Program-made: the position numbers and the translations under genes
Shown: piece by piece, positions 1 to 6,502 of the stretch
Layout of the letters: the number at the start of each line of letters is the position of its first letter
How positions within the stretch are numbered: position 1 is the stretch's first letter
Assembly (NCBI GenBank): GCA_037446555.1
Contig: JBBIIK010000014.1
Coordinates: 1 to 64,000, forward strand
Length of the DNA: 64,000 bases
Source of the DNA: JANWVO01 sp037446555
GTDB taxonomy: Bacteria > Acidobacteriota > Terriglobia > Bryobacterales > Bryobacteraceae
Reading direction: 5' to 3'
The notes under the pieces: model-generated
Seen by the model: the letters and a program-made list of their open reading frames with translations, nothing else
The model's database searches: none
Told to the model about the DNA's origin: nothing

Positions 1-48
1 GCCTGATGGCGGCGACTGCGTGAGGGGCGCCCGGAGAGGGCGAAGAAG

Positions 49-82
49 CCCCGCGAGGGCCCGATGAGGGCCCACCGCGGGG
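49..82. terminator. GC-rich hairpin, possible terminator of an upstream gene
   Basis: CCCCGCG pairs with CGCGGGG around an inner GGGCCC/GGGCCC stem and a GATGA loop. No T tract follows, so this is a strong hairpin but not a textbook intrinsic terminator. It sits just after a possible C-terminal frame ending in TGA at 21-23, which is too short to identify. The rest of 1-234 holds no recognisable gene. Confidence 0.35.
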
Positions 83-234
83 CGTGGGAAGGCTGCGGAA
101 AGCCGATTCAAAAGCCCGAGAAAACGACAGAGAGCATTTCGGGCAAATTCACAGCGCGTATTTCAGCGACCTGCTAATCTGAAGCTCCCCTGGCTGCCGT
201 TGTCCCAATTGTGGCAGCATACTCAGTACCTCCA

Positions 235-1659
235 ATGAGCCGCCGTTGCGCCGCCATCTTCGGGCTGTCTCTCCTCCTCATCCTGCCTGTGCTTCTCCAG
301 AGGCACGTGCAGGCAGGCGACCTCGGCAGCCATTTGTACAACACATGGCTCGTCCTGCTGGTGAAGTCGGGCGAGCCCCTGGGGCTGGAGATTGTCCCGC
401 AGTACTCGAACATTCTGTTCGACTGGTGGCTGGAGGGGCTGTGGCGCCTCGGCGGCCCGGTGTTCGCGGAGAAGACCGCGGTCTCTGCCTCGGTACTGCT
501 CTTTTTCTGGGGGTCGTTCTTTCTCCTGTCCCGGCTCAACGGCAGGCCGGCTTGGCCAAGCGCACCTCTGCTCGCGATGCTCGCCTATGGCTGGGTGTAT
601 CACCGGGGTTTCTTCAACTACTACCTTTCTTGTGCTTTCGGCTTTTGGGCCGTCGGACTTGCGGCTTCTCGCGGCTGGCAACGCTGGCTGGCGGCACCGG
701 CGCTTGCCTTTGCAGTACTGGGCCATCTGCTCGGCGCGGTCACTTCAGGCGGCTTCGTCGCATACATACTCCTCTGGGGCCGGTTGCCGGCCCGCCACAG
801 ACGCTGGCTCTTCGCCGCGGCGGTGCTGGTTTTGGCAGGCGTGGCGGTGGCGGTCGCCCGGAACCTTCCCTCGGAATGGAGAGACTACCGCTTCATCCAT
901 CTGACCGGGGCCACCTCCCTTCTGGTTTTCGGGAGCAAGTATCTGGTCCCCGCCGCGAGCATGATGATCCTCTGGGCGTGGGCCCTTCTTTCGCCCGTTC
1001 CCTGCAGTGGCCAGACGGAGGATCGGAGCTTGGCGGCTCATTTGACGGCCTTGGTTGCGGCAGCGCTCGTGCTGTTGCCCACCATGCTCTGGTGGCCAGG
1101 TACACTCCACATGCTTTGGTATATCGAGTGGCGCGTGACTCTGTGGTTTTCTCTGTGGGTGCAAGCCTGGCTGGCTGGCCGTCTGCCTCCTCGTGTTCAG
1201 CTCTGGACTTGCTCGGGCGTTGCTGTTCTGTACTTCTCCTTTCTGGCTGTCGACTGGTACGCCCTTGGCCGCCAGGAGCAGGCTTTCCACATCGCCGTCC
1301 ATGCTCTGCCGCCCCGGAGCCGCGTTGTCACCGCCGCCACTTCCCCCCTTGAAAGACTGAGTCCTCTGCTCCACATGATCGACCGCGCCTGCATCGGGCA
1401 TTGCTTTAGCTACGGGAATTACGAGCCTTCCACCGCACAGTTCCGCCTCCGATCGCGTCCGGGATCTCCCGTCGTCATGGACTCGCCCCGGAGCGTCCTC
1501 GCTTTACAGGAAGGCCGCTATGTCGCGCGCCAGGAGGATCTGCCGCTCTATGGTCTCTTCCTGAAGCAGTCGCACCCGTTTTCGCTGGAGGTGCGCGCGC
1601 TCCAGGCGGGAGAGAAAGTGAACCGGGTGAAAGTACCCCTGCCGCCGGAATGGTTCTGA
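235..1659 (+). CDS. polytopic membrane protein, GT-C glycosyltransferase-like, function unknown
   Basis: This encodes about 474 residues with roughly ten hydrophobic segments over the first 370, then a soluble tail of about 110 residues. A signal-anchor helix near residues 8-22 is followed by the short acidic/His motif GDLGSHLYN. That arrangement (first helix, then an acidic loop, then many helices) resembles lipid-linked GT-C glycosyltransferases of the ArnT/GT39/GT87 type, but no family motif can be named with confidence. ATG at 235 is preferred because the hydrophobic helix follows directly; GTG at 211 is an in-frame alternative, and neither has a clear Shine-Dalgarno. The gene stands alone, with the next transcript having its own promoter. 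Confidence 0.7.
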   Translation: MSRRCAAIFGLSLLLILPVLLQRHVQAGDLGSHLYNTWLVLLVKSGEPLGLEIVPQYSNILFDWWLEGLWRLGGPVFAEKTAVSASVLLFFWGSFFLLSRLNGRPAWPSAPLLAMLAYGWVYHRGFFNYYLSCAFGFWAVGLAASRGWQRWLAAPALAFAVLGHLLGAVTSGGFVAYILLWGRLPARHRRWLFAAAVLVLAGVAVAVARNLPSEWRDYRFIHLTGATSLLVFGSKYLVPAASMMILWAWALLSPVPCSGQTEDRSLAAHLTALVAAALVLLPTMLWWPGTLHMLWYIEWRVTLWFSLWVQAWLAGRLPPRVQLWTCSGVAVLYFSFLAVDWYALGRQEQAFHIAVHALPPRSRVVTAATSPLERLSPLLHMIDRACIGHCFSYGNYEPSTAQFRLRSRPGSPVVMDSPRSVLALQEGRYVARQEDLPLYGLFLKQSHPFSLEVRALQAGEKVNRVKVPLPPEWF

Positions 1660-1770
1660 CCCTGCGGACTCCAGGCGGCACGAATGCGGCCTCAGTGGGA
1701 GGCAGACGCCTATATATCGTCGCTCCCTTCGTGACGCGACGACATCTTGGTGTGCCCCTTCGAATTTCTG

Positions 1771-1799
1771 TTGACATGCCGCCCACTTTCCCGTATCAT
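1771..1799 (+). promoter_or_regulatory. consensus-like sigma-70 promoter of the candidate RNA
   Basis: TTGACA at 1771-1776 and TATCAT at 1794-1799 are separated by exactly 17 bases. The -35 box is a perfect consensus match, unusual in this GC-rich window, and points to strong constitutive transcription starting near 1806. The nearest downstream features are a 14-codon ORF, several hairpins and an intrinsic terminator ending at 2041. This promoter therefore appears to serve a short independent transcript and not rpmE. Confidence 0.65.
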
Positions 1800-1836
1800 G
1801 AGGCCATCACGGAAGAAAGGAGGTGGTCCAGTCGAT

Positions 1837-1881
1837 ATGAGTTCTGGTAGTAAACGTTCGCGCGAGGTGGTCAGCGGATAG
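1837..1881 (+). CDS. 14-codon ORF inside the candidate RNA
   Basis: ATG at 1837 opens MSSGSKRSREVVSG and closes at TAG 1879-1881. Upstream lies an exceptionally long Shine-Dalgarno (AAAGGAGGTG, 1816-1825), but its GGAGG core is 13 nt from the ATG, longer than optimal. The last codons (GAG GTG GTC) contain the second anti-SD-complementary copy, which also forms the 5' arm of the long hairpin. Translation would therefore compete with that structure. It could be a real micropeptide, a leader peptide, or chance within a non-coding RNA. Confidence 0.3.
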   Translation: MSSGSKRSREVVSG

Positions 1882-2006
1882 GCGCGCTTCTGGTTTCCGT
1901 GCCGCTCGCCGCTCGGGCCCATTGAGGCTGGCGAAGGGGGCGCGCCGGATCCAAACCACTTCAGCGCACCCAGTACAGGCCGCAGGCCTGTTACCTTAGG
2001 CTACCG

Positions 2007-2041
2007 AAAGCCCCGCCGCCGGAGTCCGGCCGCGGGGCTTT
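2007..2041 (+). terminator. intrinsic terminator of the candidate RNA
   Basis: AAAGCCCCG at 2007-2015 pairs with CGGGGCTTT at 2033-2041, with an inner CCGG/CCGG stem and AGT loop. The stem ends in T residues and is followed by an AT-richer stretch. It lies upstream of a separate -10 element for rpmE, so it closes the preceding short transcript. Confidence 0.75.
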
Positions 2042-2068
2042 ACATTTCGCGCGCAGACTGCCCGGGTC

Positions 2069-2077
2069 TGTTATACT
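2069..2077 (+). promoter_or_regulatory. extended -10 promoter of rpmE
   Basis: TG-T-TATACT at 2069-2077 is an extended -10 element about 29 nt before the rpmE start. No convincing -35 box is present, which fits extended -10 promoters. It lies directly after the terminator at 2041, so rpmE is likely transcribed independently. Confidence 0.5.
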
Positions 2078-2105
2078 GAGAAGAGTCAAGAGGTTCCCTC
2101 CACCC

Positions 2106-2357
2106 ATGAAAGCCGGCATCCACCCCGCTTACAACGAAGTGAACGTCATCTGCGCCTGCGGCAATACCTTCAAGACACGTTCCACCCACAAGGGCGACAT
2201 CCGCGTGGAAATCTGCTCCAGCTGCCACCCCTTCTTCACCGGGCGCCAGAAGCTGGTGGACTCCGAAGGCCGCATCGACCGCTTCCAGCGCAAGCTCCAG
2301 CGCACGGCCGCCATCAAGAAAGAGCGCGCCGACAGGAACGCTCCCTCCGCCAACTGA
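2106..2357 (+). CDS. rpmE: 50S ribosomal protein bL31
   Basis: This is an 83-residue bL31, a component of the large ribosomal subunit. Four cysteines at residues 16, 18, 37 and 40, in CAC and CSSC contexts, form the zinc site of the C+ (zinc-binding) paralogue type. That type is usually the housekeeping form and can serve as a zinc store. The family signature SSCHPFFTG is intact, and the C-terminal tail is basic, as expected for rRNA contact. The gene is monocistronic: its own extended -10 precedes it and a terminator follows. Confidence 0.97.
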   Translation: MKAGIHPAYNEVNVICACGNTFKTRSTHKGDIRVEICSSCHPFFTGRQKLVDSEGRIDRFQRKLQRTAAIKKERADRNAPSAN

Positions 2358-2372
2358 TCTCCACCCTCCAGG

Positions 2373-2402
2373 GCGCGGCTCAACGGCCGCGCTCTTTCTC
2401 TT
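2373..2402 (+). terminator. rpmE terminator
   Basis: GCGCGGC at 2373-2379 pairs with GCCGCGC at 2386-2392 across a six-base loop, followed by the pyrimidine-rich TCTTTCTCTT. It lies between rpmE and the convergent operon whose last stop codon is at 2380-2382, so the hairpin overlaps the end of that coding sequence. Confidence 0.65.
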
Positions 2403-2781
2403 CCCGCTTCCGCTTTTCCTCCCGTTCCTTCCGCATCCGGGAGTACTCTTCCTGCTGGTCCGGCCTCAGGATAGCGTTGATCTTGGCCGTCTGCGCGTCC
2501 TGGAGCGCCTTCACCTCTGGCCGCTGCTTCTCCCGCAGCTGGCGGAATTGCTCGCGCGTTTCGTCCAGGATCCGGTTGAGCTCTGCCAGCTGATCCGGGC
2601 CCAGCTTCAGACGCCGGTTCATCTCCCCCACATAGGCGCGCCGGTACTCCTCCGGCGAGCGGGGCGCCTTGGCGGCGCGGGCTGGTCCTCCCAGGTAGCG
2701 GTCGCCCACCACGCCCACCACAACGCCGCTGGCGAACACAACCAACAGGCTCAGCACCAGAACCAGATTCGACTTCCTCAT
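2380..2781 (-). CDS. membrane-anchored Spy/CpxP-like periplasmic protein
   Basis: The product is 133 residues: an N-terminal hydrophobic helix (residues 5-25), a small Gly/Ala linker, then a long charged helical region. The core has LGPDQLAELNRIL and a second LRPDQQEEY segment, the paired Leu-Thr/Pro-x-Gln pattern of Spy/CpxP and heavy-metal-resistance (ZraP-like) proteins that sense envelope damage. The C-terminus is a highly charged Lys/Glu/Arg helix. ATG at 2779-2781 overlaps the stop of the preceding gene (ATGA), so it is the last cistron of the sigma/anti-sigma operon and probably acts as an envelope-stress effector or sensor in it. The family assignment rests on pattern only. Confidence 0.6.
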   Translation of the reverse strand: MRKSNLVLVLSLLVVFASGVVVGVVGDRYLGGPARAAKAPRSPEEYRRAYVGEMNRRLKLGPDQLAELNRILDETREQFRQLREKQRPEVKALQDAQTAKINAILRPDQQEEYSRMRKEREEKRKREEKERGR

Positions 2782-3131
2782 CGCCCGGGGTGCTCCGCAG
2801 GCGCTTCCGGCGCCAGCCCCGCCAGTTCGGCGGGGGCGATCTCGGCCTCGGTCTGCGCCATCAGCGTCTCGACATAAGTTCCCGAATAAAAGTCGGCCTG
2901 CTGGCGTGAACCCAGATGCAATGCCACCAGCAGCACGCTGGCAGCGGCTGCCGCCACGGCCAGCCCGTTGGCCCACTTCCACAGCCGCTCTGTCCAGCCT
3001 TGCGTGCTTTCGATGCGCGCCCACAGTCGCGGCATGAAGTCCGGCCGCGCCTCGGGCGCTTCGCAAGCATCGCGGTAAGCCTCCAGCAGCCGGTCCAGTT
3101 CCCGCTCCAGATCCCGGTTCTCAGCGCTCAT
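2778..3131 (-). CDS. putative anti-sigma factor, single-pass membrane protein
   Basis: The product is 117 residues: an N-terminal cytoplasmic acidic helical part (about 1-50), one transmembrane helix (about 54-73) and a short acidic periplasmic tail. Size, topology and position directly after an ECF sigma gene (overlap 3121-3131) indicate an anti-sigma factor holding that sigma at the membrane. The HxxxCxxC zinc motif of ZAS-type anti-sigmas is absent, and the only N-terminal cysteine is C23. It would therefore be a non-zinc type. The assignment rests on context and topology. Confidence 0.6.
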   Translation of the reverse strand: MSAENRDLERELDRLLEAYRDACEAPEARPDFMPRLWARIESTQGWTERLWKWANGLAVAAAAASVLLVALHLGSRQQADFYSGTYVETLMAQTEAEIAPAELAGLAPEAPAEHPGR

Positions 3132-3720
3132 CGTCCGATCCTTTCCGGGCCTCGCCGCCGAGCCGCGCCGCGTAGGCCCGTAGCACCCTCTGGCGGGCGC
3201 GGAACAGCCTCACCTTCAGGGCGTTTTCGTTCACTCGATAAATCTTTTCCAGCTCTCTCAGAGACAAGCCTTCGACTTCCTTCAGCGTCAGCAGCAGCCG
3301 GTCTTCCTCGGAGACGCCGGCGAGCAGCGAATCCACCAGCTCCCGGATCCGCGCTTTTTCCTTCTCATCGACCTGCAGCTTTGATCCGGCTGCCGCATCG
3401 GCCATCATCACCTGCTGCTCGCTCAGATCGGCTACCCGGCTCTCCATCTTCCGCTTCCTCCGCTTCCGCAAGTAGTCCAGAGCCGCGTTCACCGTCAGCC
3501 GGTACAGCCACGGTTCGAACACTTCCGGGCTGCGGAGCTGATCCAGAGAATAATACAACCGGATGAAAACCTCTTGCGCAACGTCCTCGACATCCTCCGG
3601 GCGCCCGATCAGCCGCGACACCGTGCCAAAGATCCTGCGCCGGTACGCCTGGACGATCTCGTTGAACGCCTGGGCGTCGCCGGCCTGCGCCCGCTCGACA
3701 ATGTCGAATTCCACCAGCAT
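3121..3720 (-). CDS. ECF-type RNA polymerase sigma factor (RpoE/SigW-like)
   Basis: The 199 residues contain sigma region 2 (about 10-85, with DVEDVAQEVFIRLY and RKRRKRK) and region 4 (about 125-185, with GLSLRELEKIYRVNENALKVRLFRAR as the helix-turn-helix). Length and domain order are those of a group-4 extracytoplasmic-function sigma. It is the first gene of a three-cistron operon with overlapping anti-sigma and CpxP-like genes, the classic layout of an envelope-stress regulon. It is divergent from pcrA, with about 140 bases between them that should hold both promoters. Autoregulation is likely but not visible. Confidence 0.92.
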   Translation of the reverse strand: MLVEFDIVERAQAGDAQAFNEIVQAYRRRIFGTVSRLIGRPEDVEDVAQEVFIRLYYSLDQLRSPEVFEPWLYRLTVNAALDYLRKRRKRKMESRVADLSEQQVMMADAAAGSKLQVDEKEKARIRELVDSLLAGVSEEDRLLLTLKEVEGLSLRELEKIYRVNENALKVRLFRARQRVLRAYAARLGGEARKGSDDER

Positions 3721-3861
3721 GAACCGAGTGGGAACGGGCGCGGTTTACATTTCTTTACCTTCATTAAAGGCGCGCCCGGCTCAGCCACAGGTTACAACAT
3801 TTTCGCCGCTTCTCGTCTCTAGCCGTACCCGCATGGTAAAATTGCTACTTACCCCCGCGGA

Positions 3862-6255
3862 ATGGACTTCCTCTCCGGCCTGAATCCCGAACAGCGCCGC
3901 GCTGTCGAGCACGTCGAAGGACCCTTGCTGATCCTCGCCGGCGCCGGCAGCGGCAAGACGCGGGTCGTCACCCACCGGATCGCCCACCTGATCGCCCGCC
4001 ACGGCGTCTACGGACCCTCGATCCTCGCCGTTACCTTCACCAACAAGGCCGCCGGAGAGATGCGCGAGCGCGTCCTGCGCCTCCTCGGCGGCCTGCCCGC
4101 TCAGTCCGGCCCCGTCGTCTCCACCTTCCACTCCTTCTGCGTCCGCCTGCTCCGCCGCGACGGCGCCTCGCTCGCCCAACTCCGTCACGGCTTCACCACA
4201 GCCTTCCAGATCTACGACGACTCGGACCAGCTCGCCCTGCTCAAGCAGGTCTACAAGAAACTCGGCATCGATGAGAAGGCCACGCCCCCGCGGGGCATCC
4301 TCTCCCGCATCAGCCACGCCAAGAACCAGAAGCTCGCCCCCGAGGACATCTACCGCGTTTCGGCCGCTCCCGACGCCGCCCGCCTCGCCGTCCTCTATGA
4401 GCACTACCAGCAGGCCCTCCAGGCCGCCAACGCGCTCGACTTCGACGATCTCCTGCTCGAAGCCGTCCGCCTTCTCCGAAACGACTCCCAGGTCCGCGAA
4501 CTCTGGAACCGCCGCATCCAGTTCTTGATGATCGACGAGTACCAGGACACCAACCGTCCTCAGTACGAACTCATGCGGCTGCTCAGCCAGGCCCACTCCA
4601 ACGTCGCCGTCGTCGGCGACGAGGACCAGTCCATTTACGGCTGGCGCGGCGCCGACATCCGCAACATCCTCGACTTCGAAAAGGATTTCCCCAGCGCCGC
4701 GGTCATCCGCCTGGAGCGCAACTACCGCTCCACAAAGACCATCCTCGAAGCCGCCTCGCGCGTCGTCGAGCACAACACTGCGCGCAAGGGCAAGACGCTT
4801 TGGACTGACGGTCCCGAAGGCGATCCCATCTGCTACTTCGAAGCCGAGGACGGCGAGCAGGAAGCCCTCTTCATCGCCGATACCATCCGCAAGATCCTCG
4901 CCTCCGATCCGCAGACGCACGTCGCCGTGCTCTACCGCACCAACTTCCAGTCGCGGCAGATCGAAGAGGCGCTGCGCCGCTACGCCCTCCCCTACAAGGT
5001 CGTGGGCGGGCTCTCGTTCTACCAGCGCGCCGAGATCAAAGATGCCCTCGCCTACCTGCACCTCGCGCTGAACCCGCGTGACAACATCTCCTTGCTCCGG
5101 ATTCTGAACGTGCCCGCGCGAGGCATCGGCAAGACCACGGTCGAGCATCTGGAAGCCGCCGCCATGCGCGGCGGCGTCAGCCTGTGGGAAGCCATCGGCG
5201 AAGCCGTCGAAAACCATGCCCTCGGCGCCCGCGCCGAGGCTGCTCTCTCCGCCTTCCACCGCATGATGCAGGAGCTGATCGACGCCGCCAGCCGGCTGCC
5301 TCCGCAAGAACTGCTCGCCCTCGTGCTCGACCGCACCGGCTACAAGCGCATGCTGGAAGCCGAGGGCACGCCCGAAGCCGAGTCCCGCCTCGGAAACCTG
5401 GAGGAACTTATCTCCGCCGCCGCCGACGCCGCCGAGCGTGGCGAAAGGCTCCAGGAATTCCTCGACACCACGGCGCTGCGCTCGGACGCCGACGATGTGG
5501 ACACCGCCGCGCAGATCTCGCTCCTGACGATGCACAACGCCAAGGGGCTCGAGTTCCCCGTCGTCTTCATCGCCGGCATGGAGGAAGGGCTGTTCCCCCA
5601 CTCGCGGTCCGTGGACAGCGAATCCATGCTCGAGGAGGAGCGCCGCCTCTGCTATGTAGCGATGACGCGCGCTATGCGCCACCTTTACCTCACCAGCGCC
5701 CGGTGGCGGCGCAAGTACGGGGGCGCGCCCATGGACTCCTGCCAGCCCTCGCGCTTCCTCAACGAGATCCCCGCGCGCCTGCTGGAGCCGCTCCATGAGC
5801 CACGCGGCGTGCCCGGCGCGCTCGACCTGTTCGGCGAACGCGCCGCGGTGCGCGAAGCCGCGCGCCGCCACACGTTCACAGGCAAGACATACAATTCGAT
5901 CGACCACATCCAGCAGTTCTTCGCCCAGCGGGGCATGAACGGACCCGCCACGGGCGCCGCCGCGCAGCCTGCCGCCGCACCCAACGCAGCTCCGCCCCGC
6001 GCGCCGCACGCAGCCAGACCGTCAGCCGCGCAGCCCGCGCCCCCGCAACCGCCCAAACCCGCCGCGCCACCGCAGAAACAGGCGCCGCGCCGCTCGCTGC
6101 GCCCAGGCGCTTCGGTCGTCCACCCGAAGTACGGCCGCGGCACCATCCTGCGCAAGGAGGGCGAAGGCGACGACGCCAAGCTGACCGTGAGTTTCCCTGG
6201 CTACGGCCTGAAGAAGCTGGTGGCCCGCTACGCCGGACTCCAGCAGGACGACTGA
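3862..6255 (+). CDS. pcrA: UvrD/PcrA-type 3'-5' DNA helicase
   Basis: This 797-residue SF1A helicase unwinds DNA in nucleotide-excision and mismatch repair and clears stalled RecA filaments and transcription complexes. Walker A is AGAGSGKT at residues 26-33. Motif II (MIDEYQDT), motif III (GDEDQSIYGWRGAD), motif IV (ERNYRS), motif V (LLTMHNAKGLEF) and motif VI (YVAMTRA) are all present. A proline/alanine-rich linker (about 690-735) leads to a C-terminal Tudor-like domain ending with the VHPKYGRGTI signature that contacts RNA polymerase in PcrA/UvrD. A TAAAAT box at 3837-3842 lies 20 nt before the ATG, giving a very short leader without a clear Shine-Dalgarno. Confidence 0.95.
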   Translation: MDFLSGLNPEQRRAVEHVEGPLLILAGAGSGKTRVVTHRIAHLIARHGVYGPSILAVTFTNKAAGEMRERVLRLLGGLPAQSGPVVSTFHSFCVRLLRRDGASLAQLRHGFTTAFQIYDDSDQLALLKQVYKKLGIDEKATPPRGILSRISHAKNQKLAPEDIYRVSAAPDAARLAVLYEHYQQALQAANALDFDDLLLEAVRLLRNDSQVRELWNRRIQFLMIDEYQDTNRPQYELMRLLSQAHSNVAVVGDEDQSIYGWRGADIRNILDFEKDFPSAAVIRLERNYRSTKTILEAASRVVEHNTARKGKTLWTDGPEGDPICYFEAEDGEQEALFIADTIRKILASDPQTHVAVLYRTNFQSRQIEEALRRYALPYKVVGGLSFYQRAEIKDALAYLHLALNPRDNISLLRILNVPARGIGKTTVEHLEAAAMRGGVSLWEAIGEAVENHALGARAEAALSAFHRMMQELIDAASRLPPQELLALVLDRTGYKRMLEAEGTPEAESRLGNLEELISAAADAAERGERLQEFLDTTALRSDADDVDTAAQISLLTMHNAKGLEFPVVFIAGMEEGLFPHSRSVDSESMLEEERRLCYVAMTRAMRHLYLTSARWRRKYGGAPMDSCQPSRFLNEIPARLLEPLHEPRGVPGALDLFGERAAVREAARRHTFTGKTYNSIDHIQQFFAQRGMNGPATGAAAQPAAAPNAAPPRAPHAARPSAAQPAPPQPPKPAAPPQKQAPRRSLRPGASVVHPKYGRGTILRKEGEGDDAKLTVSFPGYGLKKLVARYAGLQQDD

Positions 6256-6285
6256 GTTTTTGTACACTACACAAGGACCTTCACG

Positions 6286-6447
6286 ATGAACACCAAGAAC
6301 GTCACCGACCGGGCAGAACGCAAGGCCCTCAAGCGCAAGGCGCGCAAGGAAGCCGAGGTGAAGAACCCGCTCCAGCCGCGCGACTACGAGCGCGGGTCGA
6401 AGAAGCACAAGATCCGCAAGATGGCCAAGGGGCAGCGCAAGCGCTAG
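6286..6447 (+). CDS. 53-residue highly basic small protein
   Basis: A short ORF starts at ATG 6286 with a good Shine-Dalgarno (AAGGA at 6273-6277) and a TACACT box at 6263-6268 in the gap after pcrA. About half the residues are Lys or Arg (for example ALKRKARKE and KKHKIRKMAKGQRKR), with no cysteine, no signal and no hydrophobic run. Composition resembles ribosome- or nucleic-acid-binding small proteins, but I do not recognise a family. It has its own promoter-like box and a hairpin behind it, so it looks like an independent small gene. Function is unknown. Confidence 0.65.
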   Translation: MNTKNVTDRAERKALKRKARKEAEVKNPLQPRDYERGSKKHKIRKMAKGQRKR

Positions 6448-6454
6448 CCGGGCG

Positions 6455-6480
6455 GGCCGGACCCCTCCGCGCGTCCGGCC
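6455..6480 (+). terminator. hairpin after the small basic gene
   Basis: GGCCGGAC at 6455-6462 pairs perfectly with GTCCGGCC at 6473-6480 across a ten-base loop. There is no T tract. It separates the 53-residue basic gene from the permease gene and may be a weak or factor-dependent terminator. Confidence 0.35.
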
Positions 6481-6502
6481 GCCGCCGGAAAGGGCCGCTC
6501 GG

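Larger units (their letters stand above)
1806..2041 (+). ncRNA. candidate structured small RNA of about 236 nt, unassigned
   Basis: The element is bounded by a near-consensus promoter (1771-1799) and an intrinsic terminator (2007-2041). Visible structure includes an irregular long hairpin: GAGGTGGT at 1864-1871 with ACCACTTC at 1955-1962 (one G-U), then an internal loop, then GGCGCGC at 1881-1887 with GCGCGCC at 1940-1946. A second hairpin is ACAGGCC/GGCCTGT at 1975-1991. The 5' part carries AAAGGAGGTG at 1816-1825 followed by GTCCAG, close to the complement of the 16S rRNA 3' tail. AGGTGGTC recurs at 1821-1828 and 1865-1872. It does not match my memory of 6S, SRP, RNase P or tmRNA. The start point is predicted from the -10 box, and the RNA identity is an inference. 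Confidence 0.5.

Noticed and set aside
1931..1943. GGCGAAGGGGGC-like match between the candidate RNA and the reverse complement of repeat copy A
   Set aside because: Only about 12-13 G-rich bases match, with no shared flanking sequence or structure; likely chance in GC-rich DNA.
3781..6009. 742-codon open frame on the minus strand across pcrA
   Set aside because: It is antisense to a helicase with all SF1 motifs in the plus strand. The translation is low-complexity Gly/Ala/Val/Glu typical of GC-rich shadows.
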